From: Ceratorhiza oryzae-sativae
Lineage: Eukaryota; Basidiomycota; Agaricomycetes; Cantharellales; Ceratobasidiaceae
Direction: 5' to 3'
NCBI GenBank assembly: GCA_030998015.1
Contig: JARWMV010000065.1
Coordinates: 1-64,000 of the forward strand
DNA: 64,000 bases
The notes below the pieces were generated by a model. That model was not told the origin of the DNA. It saw nothing but the letters and a program-made list of their open reading frames with translations, and did not search any database. Both the position numbers and the translations under genes were made by a program. Position 1 is the stretch's first letter, and the number at the start of each line of letters is the position of its first letter. Below, piece after piece: positions 1-10,900 of the stretch.

Positions 1-135
1 CACCACTCCCGAAATTTCGCGAGTAGCGTGTGCCAGGATCACGTGATCCACTCATCCACCACTCCCGAAATTTCGGGAGTAGTTGCGCTCAGGTCACATG
101 GTTCACTGCTCCACCAGACCCGAAATTTCGTGAGT
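1..135. repeat. 55-bp tandem repeat with a 20-bp palindrome
   Basis: Three units about 55-56 bp apart each centre on a palindrome with core CCCGAAATTTCGGG. They lie at 5-24, 61-80 (perfect, ACTCCCGAAATTTCGGGAGT) and 116-135. Between the cores the first two units carry CACGTG- or CACATG-type sites. The array runs off the left edge, so its full length is unknown. No function can be assigned; a protein-binding palindrome or the subterminal repeat of an unseen element are both possible. Confidence 0.7.
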
Positions 136-978
136 GATTGATCACCTGCGTTGGTACATCCCAACGGACGTGTAGCACTTATGATTGAAAATTTGGAATA
201 ATTTAATCGATGATATCAACTATCGGGCTCATCGGAAACCAGTAGTTTAAAGTAGTAGTTCGTTGTAAATACAAATAGCGTGATGTATGCGGTAGTGATT
301 GAGCTCTTAAGTCATGTAACGTGAGTGATGAAAGTGATATGTCACTGCAGAATGAGGCGACATTATATTCGTTGATATATGGGGTCCAACGAATGAAATG
401 GGGCAGAGACACAGAGATATATCGCTTGTGAAAGCGATGGCACATGGGGTGCAATTCGCCTGTAAGCGATAGAGAAATCAAATGTATACATTAATCTATA
501 GAAAGGATTTACAAAAGGAGTGTGCGTGTGTGAGTGAATTCGATGGAGTACAAGGGCTCGCAGAGCCCTTATTTTTCCCTACGAATATGTGTGAGTCATA
601 CGCTTTGCTGCTGCGCATATACTGCGTATACATGACGCATTTACACTTGACTCGATTACTGACTCATACACATTCTAGATCATTCGAGTATGCACATGTA
701 TATTCTACAAGCTAAATGTGATCTACGAGAGAAACATGGGAAATCACAAGCGTAAGTTTGGGTTGAAATGTAAACTATCATGTTAATTCAACAAAATTTG
801 TCCGCAAGATAACTCTAGTGAGGGTTTATTCGTGACGCCTGTTGACTGTTGCACGATTTAACGGGGTGATTACCTTCGATTTTGCACACCAAATCGTACA
901 AACTCATAGAAATAATGTGGGTTTGATTTATGATAAACTTGAATATATAACAATACATGTAGTTTCGGATATACATTG
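136..978. other. No gene recognised
   Basis: This AT-rich stretch of about 840 bp has only short open frames in several directions, with no recognisable motif. I see no LTR ends or splice structure. Confidence 0.5.
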
Positions 979-1302
979 CTATACACCGGCCTGGCTATCG
1001 TCCAAGTTCTGCATTTCCTCCAGCCCCTCAGATTGCAGCTTTCGAGCTCGTTTTTTGTCCTTGCCGCTTGCTCCCCCACTGCTCCCGGTGCCTGTGCTAC
1101 GTCGATCACGCTTTGCCCCCTTTTTGACCCTTTGAACGACTGGCGAAGCGCTTCGCATGGATGAATCTTCCTCGGCAGCAACGGGTGGGGTAGGTGATGC
1201 GGGTTCCTCATCGCCATCGTCGGGTAGCTCGTCGGGTGGTGGGGGGTATGGAATACTCAGCTCAACGATAGGGCCACTTCGCTGAGAGCTACCCTGAGGC
1301 AC
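979..1302 (-). CDS. Hypothetical low-complexity ORF (weak)
   Basis: The frame has no ATG near its left-hand boundary and stays open upstream to about 1420, so 1302 is not a real start. The product would be rich in Pro, Ser, Glu and Lys, with an acidic stretch (DELPDDGDEEP) followed by a basic one (RVKKGAKRDRR, KDKKRARK) that resembles a nuclear localisation signal. No domain is recognised. The region is CpG-rich, unlike the element remnants on its right. It may be the last exon of a broken gene or chance. Its right end merges with the edge of a gag remnant. Confidence 0.25.
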   Translation of the reverse strand: MPQGSSQRSGPIVELSIPYPPPPDELPDDGDEEPASPTPPVAAEEDSSMRSASPVVQRVKKGAKRDRRSTGTGSSGGASGKDKKRARKLQSEGLEEMQNLDDSQAGV

Positions 1303-1404
1303 TGGTGATGAGACTGCACGAGCACTGGCAGATGTGTCGAGTGGAAAACGATGCTGCGAGACGCCCAGTTGGGATGATCTGAGAATCCGCGAAGTGCGTC
1401 TGGG

Positions 1405-3165
1405 CTCCGCCGCTACAGCTTGTTGATCCAGCGTTCAGCAACCTGCGCGGCTGCAGTGTCATGAGCCCTGCTCCTGACATGTTATTCATTTCATTTGTGA
1501 TATGTCTCTTGTGTTTCCTTGATTTTGCCTGCTTATTGCAATGTGTACTTGTGCATGTGCTCCCATCTTCACCTACTCTTGCTTGTGATGCTTGCCATTA
1601 TGCTTGAACAAGTACTTCCATTCTTGCTTGTTCCTGCTTATCTCGCTTATATTTGCTTAGATTCACTTACTGTCGCTTGTACTGTGTTAGCCCTCGCTTG
1701 TAGTTACATGTCGCTTGCGATATTGGCATAGAATAGTATTTAAGCGAGTATGTGAAGTGTCTCTGCTCTCCAGAGCGCTTCACCTTGTCATTTCACTTCA
1801 CTTTCTGCTCTCAGACCACCTGACTCGCCTCAGAGCTCCTCTGCAGTACTTTTAAAGGCTCAGGTCTCATCCCAACCGTCTACAAGTGGTCAGTTGTGAC
1901 AATCCTGGTCTCCCCCAAGCAGTTTTTTGAGGCAGTATTGTCCTCACCAATTGGGGATGCCCTCCTTCAGGCTCATCAGTACACAATTGAGCATGGAATC
2001 GTCTGTGCAAAAGCTGGAGAGGTTGGCAATAAAGTATGTTTTGCAGTCTAGGATGAACAACTTTGCTACATTCCCCTCCTTGCCACTGTACCTCTCCAGG
2101 GATGGAATATTGGGATTTGGCTGTTGGGGAGCTGTGGTTTGCAGTGTCACATGCACAGCTTGCCCTAGAGGACATGTTAGGGCAGGGGTGAGAACATTGG
2201 CAATGTTATTCATGGTGCGCACTTCCTCATGCTCTTTTGTCTCTTGTTCAGTTGCAGGAGTCCAACAGAGGCTGTCAGTGCACAGTGGAACAGGGGGGTG
2301 GAGGCACAATGGTGCACAGGGACAGGGGAGAAGCTGCTGGATGCTCTATGAACTGCATTTCTGGTGCTGGGGGTTGTGAGAGATTTCTGTGGCCACTGGG
2401 GTGGTGCAGAAAGTCACTTAGCTTGGCTAGGAGGGTGTGGATGACCCAGCACACTTTGCTCTGCTGGACCCCTAGGTGCATGTTGGTGTCTTTTGTTCTT
2501 CTCCTCTGTGCTGTGCTCTGTTTTGGGCTGCCTGAGCTAACCTGAGAGATCTTCTAGCCCAAATCTGGTAAGGGATTGTGTGGTGTGTGTATTCTGACCC
2601 AGTAACCAGTGATGGCTTGGGTGTGCTCTCTCCTGCTGGGGTGCTTGAGTGGAATGCAGTGAGCTGTCCTTGCTCCTTCACATGCCTTCTGATGTCTTGC
2701 TGAATTTTGGTGAGAGCAGACAAGATCCTTGCCTACAATGCATGAATCTTGTTGCTGATATTGTTTTGTAGTGGCTCTAGTCTCCCATGCAGTGCTGGGC
2801 TTTGGAGCTGGCACTTGTGGTGCCAATGAGACAGTTGAAGAGACAACCTAGTTTTTGATAGTCTTCTGGATCATACTGATGGGCTTGTGCACTGTACACT
2901 GGTGCCTGGTGCACTCCCCACTGGTGCAAGAGACGCGCATGGGAGGAGTGCAGACTTCCTGGCCCATGAAGTGGCCACTGCAGAGCATTGTTTGGACATG
3001 GCGCTGCTGATGCAAGACTAGTGCCTCAAGTTGTGGGTGTAGGTGACAGTGATGTACTGATATGTACAAGATTTGATTTGCAAGTTGCTGATATGCTTGC
3101 ACAAAATGACATGTGAATGGATAATGGGAGATGAATTCCAGAGTGATGTGAGGCACCAGCAAGAT
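1405..3165 (-). pseudogene. Gypsy family-D gag remnant (element E)
   Basis: Minus-strand gag similar to that of element D at 10901-12189: shared phrases include EQETKEHEEVRTMNNIANVLT, YSGKEGN and MSLKEGIP, and the nucleotides align over most of 1902-3165. It is split by a plus-strand LTR at 1457-1901, and about 57 bp of gag seem to be missing at the split. There are many stops and frameshifts. The zinc knuckle and all of pol are absent to the left, so the element is truncated near 1405. Its 5' LTR is at 3181-3422. Confidence 0.75.
1457..1901 (+). mobile_element. Family-D LTR inserted in gag remnant
   Basis: Starts TGTCATGAGCCC and ends GTCAGTTGTGACA, as other family-D LTRs do, and reads plus. 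It is 445 bp, longer than the 380-390 bp family norm. The flanks (TGCAG, ATCCT) are not a target duplication, and gag sequence is missing at the junction, so this is probably a solo LTR with a flanking deletion. Confidence 0.75.
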
Positions 3166-3180
3166 ACAAATGCTTCACAA

Positions 3181-3422
3181 TGTCACAACCAACAACTTAT
3201 AAATAAGGTTGGGGGAGGCCCTAAAAGTAAAAGGAGGTGTTGCAGAAAACTAGAGTGGGTAAAATTGCAAGGTGAAGTGTTCTGGAGACCAGAGACGCTT
3301 CACTGACTTGCTTAAATACTATTTGGAGAAGATATAGCAAGCGACACCGAGCTAAAAGCAAGGGTTAGCTTACCACATGCGAAATGACATCAATGAGCAT
3401 GTCAGTAGCAAGGCTTATGACA
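3181..3422 (-). mobile_element. Shortened family-D LTR (5' LTR of element E)
   Basis: Starts TGTCACAACCAACAAC, ends AAGGCTTATGACA. It is only 242 bp and lacks the middle of the family-D LTR. It directly precedes the gag remnant of element E on the minus strand. The sequence to its right is integrase from a different copy, so element E had inserted into an older element. Confidence 0.7.
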
Positions 3423-4163
3423 GGTTTGCCTTTGTCTGCTTGTTGGTAGTGTTCCTGTATCCACTTCAGAGCAGCAGTCACTTCCTGGATGGTGTGATGA
3501 AGGTCCCTGGCCCTATCGTCTGCCACAGCAACTCCTGTGGCTCCAGAGTGGGCACAAATACAGGAAAGTGGCTATAAACAATCTCAAATGATGATTCACC
3601 TGTTATGTCACTTCTGGTGTTCTTGTGAGCAAATTCAGCCAAGGGAAGCCATTCTGCCCAATCTGTCTGCTTCTGGTTGACAAAAGTGTGCAATGAGCCT
3701 CTACCCAATGATTCTTGATTTCAGTTTGTCTGTCAGTCTGTGCGTGGTAGGCTGTTGAGAACTTGGGGTCAATCTGCAGTGATTTGTAGATTGAATTCAA
3801 GAATCTCACATTGTATGAGGGACCCCTGTCTGACCCAGTCGTTCTGGGAGTTCCATGCAGCTTCCTCACATGATGCAACAACATTTCTGCAATATCTTCT
3901 GCTGCTGACACCTCCCTGCAAGGAATCAAATGGATCACCTTGGACAAGCGATCTATAACAGTTAAAATGCTGTCAAAACCTGTTGATTTTGTCAGCTTTA
4001 TGATGTAATTGTATTAAATGACCTCCCAGGGGCTGGCAGGAACTTGAAGTGGCTGAAGAGCAAAGTCTGTTTTGTGTCCCTTGCTCCTTTGGCAGATTTC
4101 ATAGGAGTTTGCATGGCGATTGACCTGGAATTTCATAGCTGGCCAGTAGTATTGTGTTATCAA
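3423..4163 (-). pseudogene. Gypsy integrase remnant (element F)
   Basis: Minus-strand integrase core in two frames, with phrases such as KVIHLIPCREVSAAEDIAEM, KLHGTPRTTGSDRGP and STAYHAQTDRQTE, which correspond to the second Asp and the Glu region of the DDE core. It matches the element D integrase at 7437-8220. Frameshifts and stops break it. Sequence similarity stops near 4150, before the HHCC zinc-binding part is complete. Truncated on both sides. Confidence 0.75.
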
Positions 4164-4165
4164 CA

Positions 4166-4984
4166 TGTCATGAACCTTGCTCCTGACATAATCATTGATT
4201 TCATTTGTGATACTGTTCTCTCATTTCCTTGATTTGTGTCACAACCGACAACTTGTAAGCAGTTGGGATGAGACCTAACTCTTTAAAAGTATTGCAGAGG
4301 AGCTCTGAGGCAAGTCAGGCGGTCTGAGAGCAAAAAGTGAAGTGAAACGATGAGATGAAGCGCTCTGGAGAGTGGAGACACTTCACATACTTGCTTCAAT
4401 ACTATTCTATACCAATATCACAGGTGACGCATCACTACAACTGAGGGCTAACACAGTACAAGCAACAGCAACTGAATCCAAGCGAATATAAGCAAGACAA
4501 GCAGGAACAAGCAAGAATGGATGCACATGTACAAGCATATGTGGCAAAAGGCAGCAAAAATCAAAGAAATGAGCAACGAATATCACGATTGGAATCACTC
4601 AGCATGTCAGGAGCAAGGCTCATGACAATTTTGGCTGCTCCTTGCAAACAGGTGCTTGCACTTGTGCTTCTATCCTTGCTGGTCTTGCATGTTCTTGCTT
4701 ATTTTTGCTTATCTTCACTTCCCATCACATCTACTGCACTAGCCATCACTTATTTCAGTAGTAGCAGGCTAGCCCTCTCTTGGGGCTCTACCTCACTAGT
4801 CATCTTGTCTCTAAATACTAATTCAGCCAGTCTGTGCAGTGTCTCTGGTCTCCAGCACACTTCACTTTAACATTTTACCCACGCTATTGTTCTGCAACAT
4901 CTTCTCCTCATCCCAGGGGACCCCTTGCAACTCCGTTTACTCCCGGGATCTCTCACAACCATCTACCTATCGCCAATTGTGACA
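4166..4984 (+). mobile_element. Family-D LTR split by a second family-D LTR
   Basis: The outer LTR reads plus (TGTCATGAACCTTGC to CCAATTGTGACA). It occupies 4166-4236 and 4628-4984 and is interrupted by an inverted copy of its own family. No 5-bp target duplication is seen around the outer LTR (CAACA versus AATTG). Confidence 0.75.
4237..4627 (-). mobile_element. Solo family-D LTR nested in an LTR
   Basis: Starts TGTCACAACCGACAAC, ends AAGGCTCATGACA, 391 bp, minus orientation. Flanks ATTTG and ATTTT look like a 5-bp target duplication with one substitution. Removing it restores the CCTTGATTTTG phrase found in the other LTRs of the family. Confidence 0.75.
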
Positions 4985-5879
4985 AATTGGTACTTGAATT
5001 CCCCTACCACCAGCATTTTCTTTGCTCACACCTAACCTGCTTCACTGATATGCTAATTCCAATGAGTCCCACTTCATGTTATCCAGAGACTTATCAATGG
5101 CTTACTAAGCATCATCCGCAGCTGATTCAGCAGCATAGCTCAAATACATTACAACTCATCGAGGGTGAAGTCTTCCCTGATTTCCTAGTTGCCTGTGCTG
5201 ATGAACCAACGCTTAATCAGCCAGGATACCCTACATCTCATAATCTCTCACAAGTACAGTGATGAATCTGAGAGAAATTGTCATGCACAATGTGCTGTAC
5301 AAGAAAACCTCTTAATTCTTCTGCAATCAAAAGAGAACCAAGGCAGCCAGTGATACCAGGGTTAAACAGATGGTTGAGTGAGCCTCCCTCATGGAGTTAC
5401 AACCAAGAAGAAGGGTGCAAGTCACATTTACATCATGGAAAACAAGCCCAACTCCTTTCCACACTTGAAGACTTTGGCCAATCTGGTACACCATCACTTC
5501 AACAATTAGTTTCATCTCAGTGGGTTCCTTTTACAGAGGCCGAAATGGATGTAGGGCAAACTACAGCTGATGACGCCAATATGGATATATACAAGACACA
5601 TCATGCACTCACAGTGGAGCAGACCAATGAGTATGTTAATCTGTTCTAATGCTTTTCCATAAATCCATTGAATGATCGCTCAGAGCCAGGCATGAAATGC
5701 TCAACAATCTTCAAAGGTCAATGGAATACTGGGCTGGATGCACTTGTGAAGCCATCATATGAACGTTGCCTACACTGAAGGCAATGCACTCTATTCTAAG
5801 AAGTATGATTCATGATCCCTCTACCAGCAGAATTCCAACCACAGTCTGTACAACCTGTAGTATGGTATCAAAGTCAAGA
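4985..5879. other. Unassigned stretch with degenerate ORFs
   Basis: Two short plus-strand frames, around 5060-5262 and 5278-5649, look protein-like in composition but carry no motif I recognise. This may be a decayed exon of an element-associated gene. It is the sequence into which element D inserted; the left copy of the target duplication is CAAGA at 5875-5879. Confidence 0.35.
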
Positions 5880-6258
5880 TGTCATAACTGACAACATGTA
5901 GACGACTGGGGGAATCCCTAGAGGGAAATAATGAGTCGCAGAGCAGTAGAAAGGTGAATAGACGAGGTAAAGTGCTCTGGAGACCAGAGACGGTTCTCAG
6001 ACTTGCTTAAATACTATTTGGGGTAAAGATGGCAAGCGAGATGTAATTACAAGTGACAACTAGCACAGTACAATTGACAGGAAGCAAGTGTAAACAAGTG
6101 CAAGCAAGAATAGGGAAGGGCAAGCCACACAAGCAAGAGTAGGCAAAGATGGGAGCACATGCACAAGTACATGTTGCAAAAAGCAAGCAAAATCAAGGAA
6201 ACACAAGAGAAATATCACAAATGAATTAAATAACATGTCAGGAGCAAGGCTTGTAACA
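5880..6258 (-). repeat. 3' LTR of element D
   Basis: Starts TGTCATAACTGACAAC, ends AAGGCTTGTAACA, 379 bp. The right edge meets the polypurine tract, which fixes it as the 3' LTR of a minus-strand element. It contains runs of an AAGCAAG-like short repeat seen in every family-D LTR. Confidence 0.9.
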
Positions 6259-6760
6259 TTGCCCCCCTTTTTTGACCACAATGGCAGAGCAATTGGGGCA
6301 AGCTTCACATAGGGACAGCATCTTCTCCCAATCCTTCATTGTCAACTCAGCATACTACTTTGTGGCCCAATTGTCATCCCCTCCGCTCCCCCTGTTGTCG
6401 GTCCAGGTGCATGAATGCTCCATTTGCACCCCCATCATAGGTTCTTCTGGCTGATACCAAAGGGATAAGTCTGTAAAACAGGAAACCAAGTTGTCTTGGC
6501 GGGCAAGCTCTGGAGCCTGCCAATAATGGAGCCCATCAGAGTGCCATTGCATCATGTAGGTGAAGGAGGAGTGGTCTGCAGTGACGAAGTGCAGCCAGCG
6601 ATAGTAGGTGCCAGTGGTGAGGGATTTGGGGGCATCCTTGCCATTGAGATCAAGCCAAAACAGGTATCCGAAGCCAGGGTGGTTGTATACAGCTCTGCTG
6701 ATGTAGCAGCAGGCTATGCGAGTGCGATGGCTCAGCGTGTCACCAGAGAAGGCGTCCTCC
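6259..6760 (-). CDS. Post-chromodomain C-terminal region of element D pol
   Basis: Downstream of the chromodomain the minus strand still encodes protein-like sequence up to the polypurine tract, for example YYRWLHFVTADHSSFTYMMQ, then HSDGLHYWQAPELARQ, then a tail ending near KDWEKMLSLCEACPNCSAI. The plus-strand remnant G at 20797-21342 encodes the same sequence in the same place (YYCWLHFVASDCSSFVYMMQ), so it is a conserved part of this family. Function unknown. The Trp/Tyr-rich composition suggests a folded domain. Stops interrupt it here. Confidence 0.55.
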
Positions 6761-7299
6761 TATCCCAGGCAGTTGAGCAGAACCTTGGGGATGGTGCTTA
6801 TGTAGAGGTTGATTTGGCAATGCGGTTGAACTTGAGACACAGCGACATAGTGGTTTGGCAGCAATAATGGGTCAGGAGGAGCAGAATTGGGAGTGAAAGG
6901 GGCAGCAGCAGAGTATAATAGCGCAAAACGGGTGGTTTTGGACATGCTGCTCTGTTGCTCTACCCTCCTTCTTTTAGCTGGGAGTCTGCTCACAGGAATA
7001 GGGTCTCCAGGCGCCGGAGCATCTGGGTGGTTCACCAGGAAGTCCCTAATTTTCTCATCCAAGTGTTTCAGACCCTCCAAATCTTCCCATGTGTCATCAA
7101 GTGGGCCATAGCCCTTCCATCTGACCCTGTAGTGCCATTTCCCATCCTTGACTTTCCAATCCAGAAATTTGTCAACCTTGTAATGTTCCTCCCCTTGTTG
7201 TGTGACCACTGGACGGGGAGGTGCAAAGGAGCAGCCGAAATCCATGTCTTTAACCACAGGGGATATAAGTGAGACATGGAAGACATTGTGGATCTTCAT
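6761..7299 (-). pseudogene. Chromodomain of element D pol
   Basis: The open frame begins MKIHNVFHVSLISPV, the usual integrase C-terminal (GPY/F) end, followed by a chromodomain (EEHYKVDKFLDWKVKDGKWH, then YRVRWKGYGPLDDTWEDL). In chromoviruses this domain is fused to integrase and is thought to steer insertion toward marked chromatin. A Pro/Ser/Arg-rich linker follows, then the unknown C-terminal region. Confidence 0.85.
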
Positions 7300-7436
7300 G
7301 CCTTCTGGGAGGTCCAGCCTGTAATATGTGAGCCTATGCGCTCAGCAACTGGGAGGTCCCACCTGTATGCATGTGAGCCTATGCACTCAGCAACTGGGAA
7401 GGGGCCATATTGCTTGTGATCCAACTTCTTGTAGGG

Positions 7437-8240
7437 TCACTGAGATGTGATATACTTGCTCAGAAGCCAAACCTTATCACCAATGCTGAATTCCAGGAGG
7501 GATTTGCCTTTATCTGCTTGTTTGTAATGTTCCTGTGTCCATTTGAGTGCAGCATTGACTTCCTGTACAGTCTGGTGGAGTTCCATATCCCTATCATTCA
7601 CCACAGCCACTCTGGTGGGTTCTAGAGATGGTGCAATTACTGGGGAGCGACCATGAACAATCTCAAATGGAGATTTGCCAATTGCTTCACTTTGAGCATT
7701 TTTGTCAGCCAATTCAGCCTCAGGAAGCCAGTCTGCCCAGTCTGTTTGCTTGTGGTTTACAAAGGCGCACAAGTAAGCCTCTACCCACTGATTCTTGATC
7801 TCAGTCTGCCCATCTGTTTGTGAGTGAGATAGGCTGTAGAGAATTTGGGATCAATTTGGGGCGATTCGTAACGGGCCTTCAGGAATCTGGCATTGAAAGC
7901 TGGCCCTCTGTCCAATACAGTAGTTCTGGGAGTGCCATGCAGCTTCCAGACATTGATGGAGAAACATCTCTGCAACATCTTCTGCTGATGACACCTCTCT
8001 CCAGGGGATCAGGTGTATCATCTTGGGGAAGTGGTCTACCACTATCAAAATACAGTCAAAGCCCTTGGATTTTGGTAGCTTGACAATGAAATTATATGAG
8101 ATATCTTCCCAGGGACTGGCAGTAACAGGGAGCGGCTGTAGCGCAAAGTGTTTTTCATGTCCCTTGCTCCTTCAGCAGATTTCACCAGAGTCTACATAGT
8201 GATTGACCTGGAACTTCAAAGCCGGCCAGTAGTACTGTCA
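7437..8240 (-). pseudogene. Integrase of element D
   Basis: Broken into several frames (7772-7437, 7978-7781, 8048-7851). Visible phrases are VVDHFPKMIHLIPWREVSSA (first catalytic Asp region), LHGTPRTTVLDRGPAFNARF (second Asp) and NHKQTDWADWLPEAELADKN downstream of the Glu. Further right, the LKFQVNHYVDSGEI-like zinc-binding part is barely readable. Integrase inserts the cDNA. Frameshifts and stops make it inactive. Confidence 0.8.
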
Positions 8241-8314
8241 GGGTAACAGCTCCAGAGTGCGCGTGTGTCCTTGATGACCAGCAGCTGGAGAATTGTGGAA
8301 ATGAGACAATAAGC

Positions 8315-9595
8315 TTAGTTTGATGTGAGCCTCATTGGGACAACAACTCTTCCCTGATTGAGCAAAACTCCATCCTGCATAGAATAGTCTTTGAACTTTG
8401 CTGCCACAGATTGGTGCATATTCTCTGCACTAGAGATGGCAGAGATAATCACTTCCAGGCTCGGATCCTCTGGCAGGGTGTCTTTGATGAGGGAAATCAG
8501 CAGGGCTGACATATCTGCAGCTTTGCCAACAAATAGTTGTTCTGGGAGCATAATCTGAGGCTCAGGCTCTGAAGGGATGGGATCCAGCCACCATGAGAGC
8601 GCATCTGGTTTGTCCAACTGTTTACATGGCCTGTGTTCAATTACATAGTTGTAGGAGGCCAGGGTGAGGTGCCAGCATGGATGTCATCTGTTAAAGTTCC
8701 TGGAAGTCTTCCAGTTCTCCAGATTCTTGTAATTTGTCAAGACAGTGACTCAGTGTTTTGTTCCTCCCAGGAAAACGCGCCTGTGTTCAAATGAGCAAAT
8801 GATAGCCAGTAGTTCCTTGTCACGAGTATCATAATTGAGCTCTGCAGGAGAGAAGCTCACTGACATGAAGGCTAAAGGGTGCATGTGTCCATCCGCCTGT
8901 CGCTTAGACAGCAACGCACCCATTTCATTGCCAGAAGCACCAGTTTCCAGAAGATAGGGTTCATCCTCATTTGGGTGTGCCAGCACAGGCTCTGAAGAAA
9001 TTGCCTGTTTAATGCGATCAAATGCTGCTTGCTGCTGTTCTCCCAAATCCCACAGGGCGTCCTGATGTGTAAGAGCATGCAGTGGCCTTGCCAGCCAGCT
9101 AGAATCTGCAATGAAGCAATGGTAGAAGTGTTCAAATCCCAGGAAACCCTGCACATGTTTCACAGTCAGAGGAGTTGGCCATTCAATAATTGCCTTGACC
9201 TTCTCCTTCTCCGTTGAGATTCCTTCAGGAGTAATCACCAAGCCAATGCAGGTGACAGAGGTGACTGCAAAATAGGACTTCTCTAGGTTGCAGAACAGGT
9301 TATGATTCTGCAAACACATGAGAACCTCACTGACATATCCCAGATGCTCTCTCTGTTGTTGGAGAAGATCAGGATGTCATCCAGGTAGACAATCACAAAG
9401 ATATCCAAGATGTCCCTGAAGATTTTTTCATGAAATGCTAGAACACAGCAGGTGCATTTGTGAGGCCAAATGGCATGACCAGATATTCAAAAAGCCCATA
9501 TTTGTTGCGGAATCCTGTTTTCCACTCGTCCCCTTCCTTGATGCGCACATTGTTGTATCCTGGTGGCAAATCCAGCTTGGTGAAGATTTTTGCAC
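8315..9595 (-). pseudogene. Reverse transcriptase / RNase H of element D
   Basis: The 9319-8750 frame covers the RT thumb and connection (VTPEGISTEKEKVKAIIEWP, HVQGFLGFEHFYHCFI) and RNase H (LLETGASGNEMGALLSK, where the usual first Asp of ETDAS is replaced by Gly). The RT palm is in broken frames at about 9320-9600 ([23 protein letters not shown]). The sequence between the protease and CYTLPNPDELIERL is shorter than in the intact relatives here, so the N-terminal RT part was deleted. 8617-8315 encodes the linker to integrase. Confidence 0.8.
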
Positions 9596-9596
9596 A

Positions 9597-10097
9597 TCAG
9601 AGCCTTTCAATCAGCTCATCCGGATTTGGCAGTGTGTAGCAGTCCTTGATGGCGGTACTGTTCAGGCAGCAATAGTCAACCACCTGTGGCAGGTGGCTGT
9701 CAGGGTTGGCCTGCCACAACCAGGGAAGTCCCAAAATGATGTCCCAGTCACCAAGAGGGAGACAAAGGAATGTTGCAGCGAAGGAATGTGCTTGTCCAGT
9801 GAATTTGAGGCTGCATTTGAAGTGGACCAAGTCCCTGACTTCTTTGCCATTAATCCCAACAATCTGTTGTGGGGACCTGAGTTCTGTGAGGGGAATAGAT
9901 AGATGGTGCACGTGTTGAGGGTCAACAAAATTTGCTGAGGATCCAGAGTCAACAAGAGCTGAATGGGAGCCTGTGATTCCCTTAATGTCAAGAGTTATTA
10001 GGAGAGAGGATTTGGGTTGAATTGCACAACAGATAAGTGGTTTTGATGACATTGTGGGAGGGATTGCAGCACCAGACACAGGTAAAATGGGCTGCAT
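9597..10097 (-). pseudogene. Protease region of element D, fused to RT by a deletion
   Basis: An open frame of 166 codons. The retroviral-type aspartic protease motif is clear (HSALVDSGSSANFVD), with the later ILG turn (DWDIILGLPWL). Right after that the frame passes into RT sequence (QVVDYCCLNSTAIKDCYTLP), so the protease C-terminus and the first part of RT are missing. It overlaps the end of gag by one base. Confidence 0.8.
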
Positions 10098-10514
10098 TAG
10101 GCTTTTCTTGATTCTGTATGTTCCTCTAGATTAATTAGGCTTCCAACCTTCCCTGAGGCTGGCTTAGGACATTCTTCAGCTTTGAGTTTCCAGCCATCGG
10201 GGCAACTTTCAAACTTGTGACTTGAATCGCCACATTTGGGGCATTGTCCTGCCTTTCTATGATTCTCCTGGATCTCCACTGTCACAAGCCATCTGATCTT
10301 GTGCTTGTGGGTTTGGAGGTGCCTGGCAACAAGGAAGGAGTTAGAGGTTGACTGCATTTCTTTGCACACCTCAAATAGTGTGTTGTCAATAAGGCAGGCA
10401 ATGCTGATCAGCTTATCCAAACTGGTGATGCTCTGGCCAATGGTGTGCTCAATCAGCTTGCTGCGGACAAAGGGCTTGAGACCTTGGTGGAATGCAGCCA
10501 TCAGAGCACTGTCA
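10097..10514 (-). pseudogene. 3' part of element D gag with zinc knuckle
   Basis: Encodes gag residues downstream of the solo LTR insertion, including a CCHC zinc knuckle (CPKCGDSSHKFESC, spacing C-x2-C-x4-H-x4-C), which binds RNA in nucleocapsid proteins. Upstream is the retrotransposon gag capsid end (FHQGLKPFVRSKLIEHTIGQ). Confidence 0.8.
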
Positions 10515-10895
10515 TGTCATGAGCCATGCTCCTGACAAGTTATTAATTTCATTTGTGGTATGTCTCTTGTGTTTCCTTGATTTCGCCTGCTTTTTGCAAC
10601 ATGTAGTTGTGCATGTGCTCCCATCGTCACCTACTCCTGCTTGTGTTGCTTTGCCCTTTCCTATTCTTGCTTATACTTGCTTACACTTGCTTCCTGTCAT
10701 TTGTACTGTGTTAGCTGTTGCTTGTACTTACATGTCGCTTGCCATCTTTGCCCTAAATAGTATTTAAGGAAGTCTTTGAAGCATCTCTGGTCTCCAGAGT
10801 GCTTTACCTTGTCTATTCACCCATTTCACTACTCTGAGACTCAGTATTCCCTTCAGGGATTTCCCCCAGCTGTCTACAAGTTGTTGGTTGTGACA
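10515..10895 (+). mobile_element. Solo family-D LTR inside element D gag
   Basis: Starts TGTCATGAGCCATGC, ends TTGGTTGTGACA, 381 bp, plus orientation, opposite to its host element. It has a perfect 5-bp target duplication TGTCA (10510-10514 and 10896-10900). A member of the same family inserted here and was reduced to one LTR by recombination. Confidence 0.92.
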
Positions 10896-10900
10896 TGTCA

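Noticed and set aside
203..1217. Several open frames of 60-115 codons on both strands
   Set aside because: They overlap each other, lack motifs, and most begin at non-ATG codons; composition looks random.
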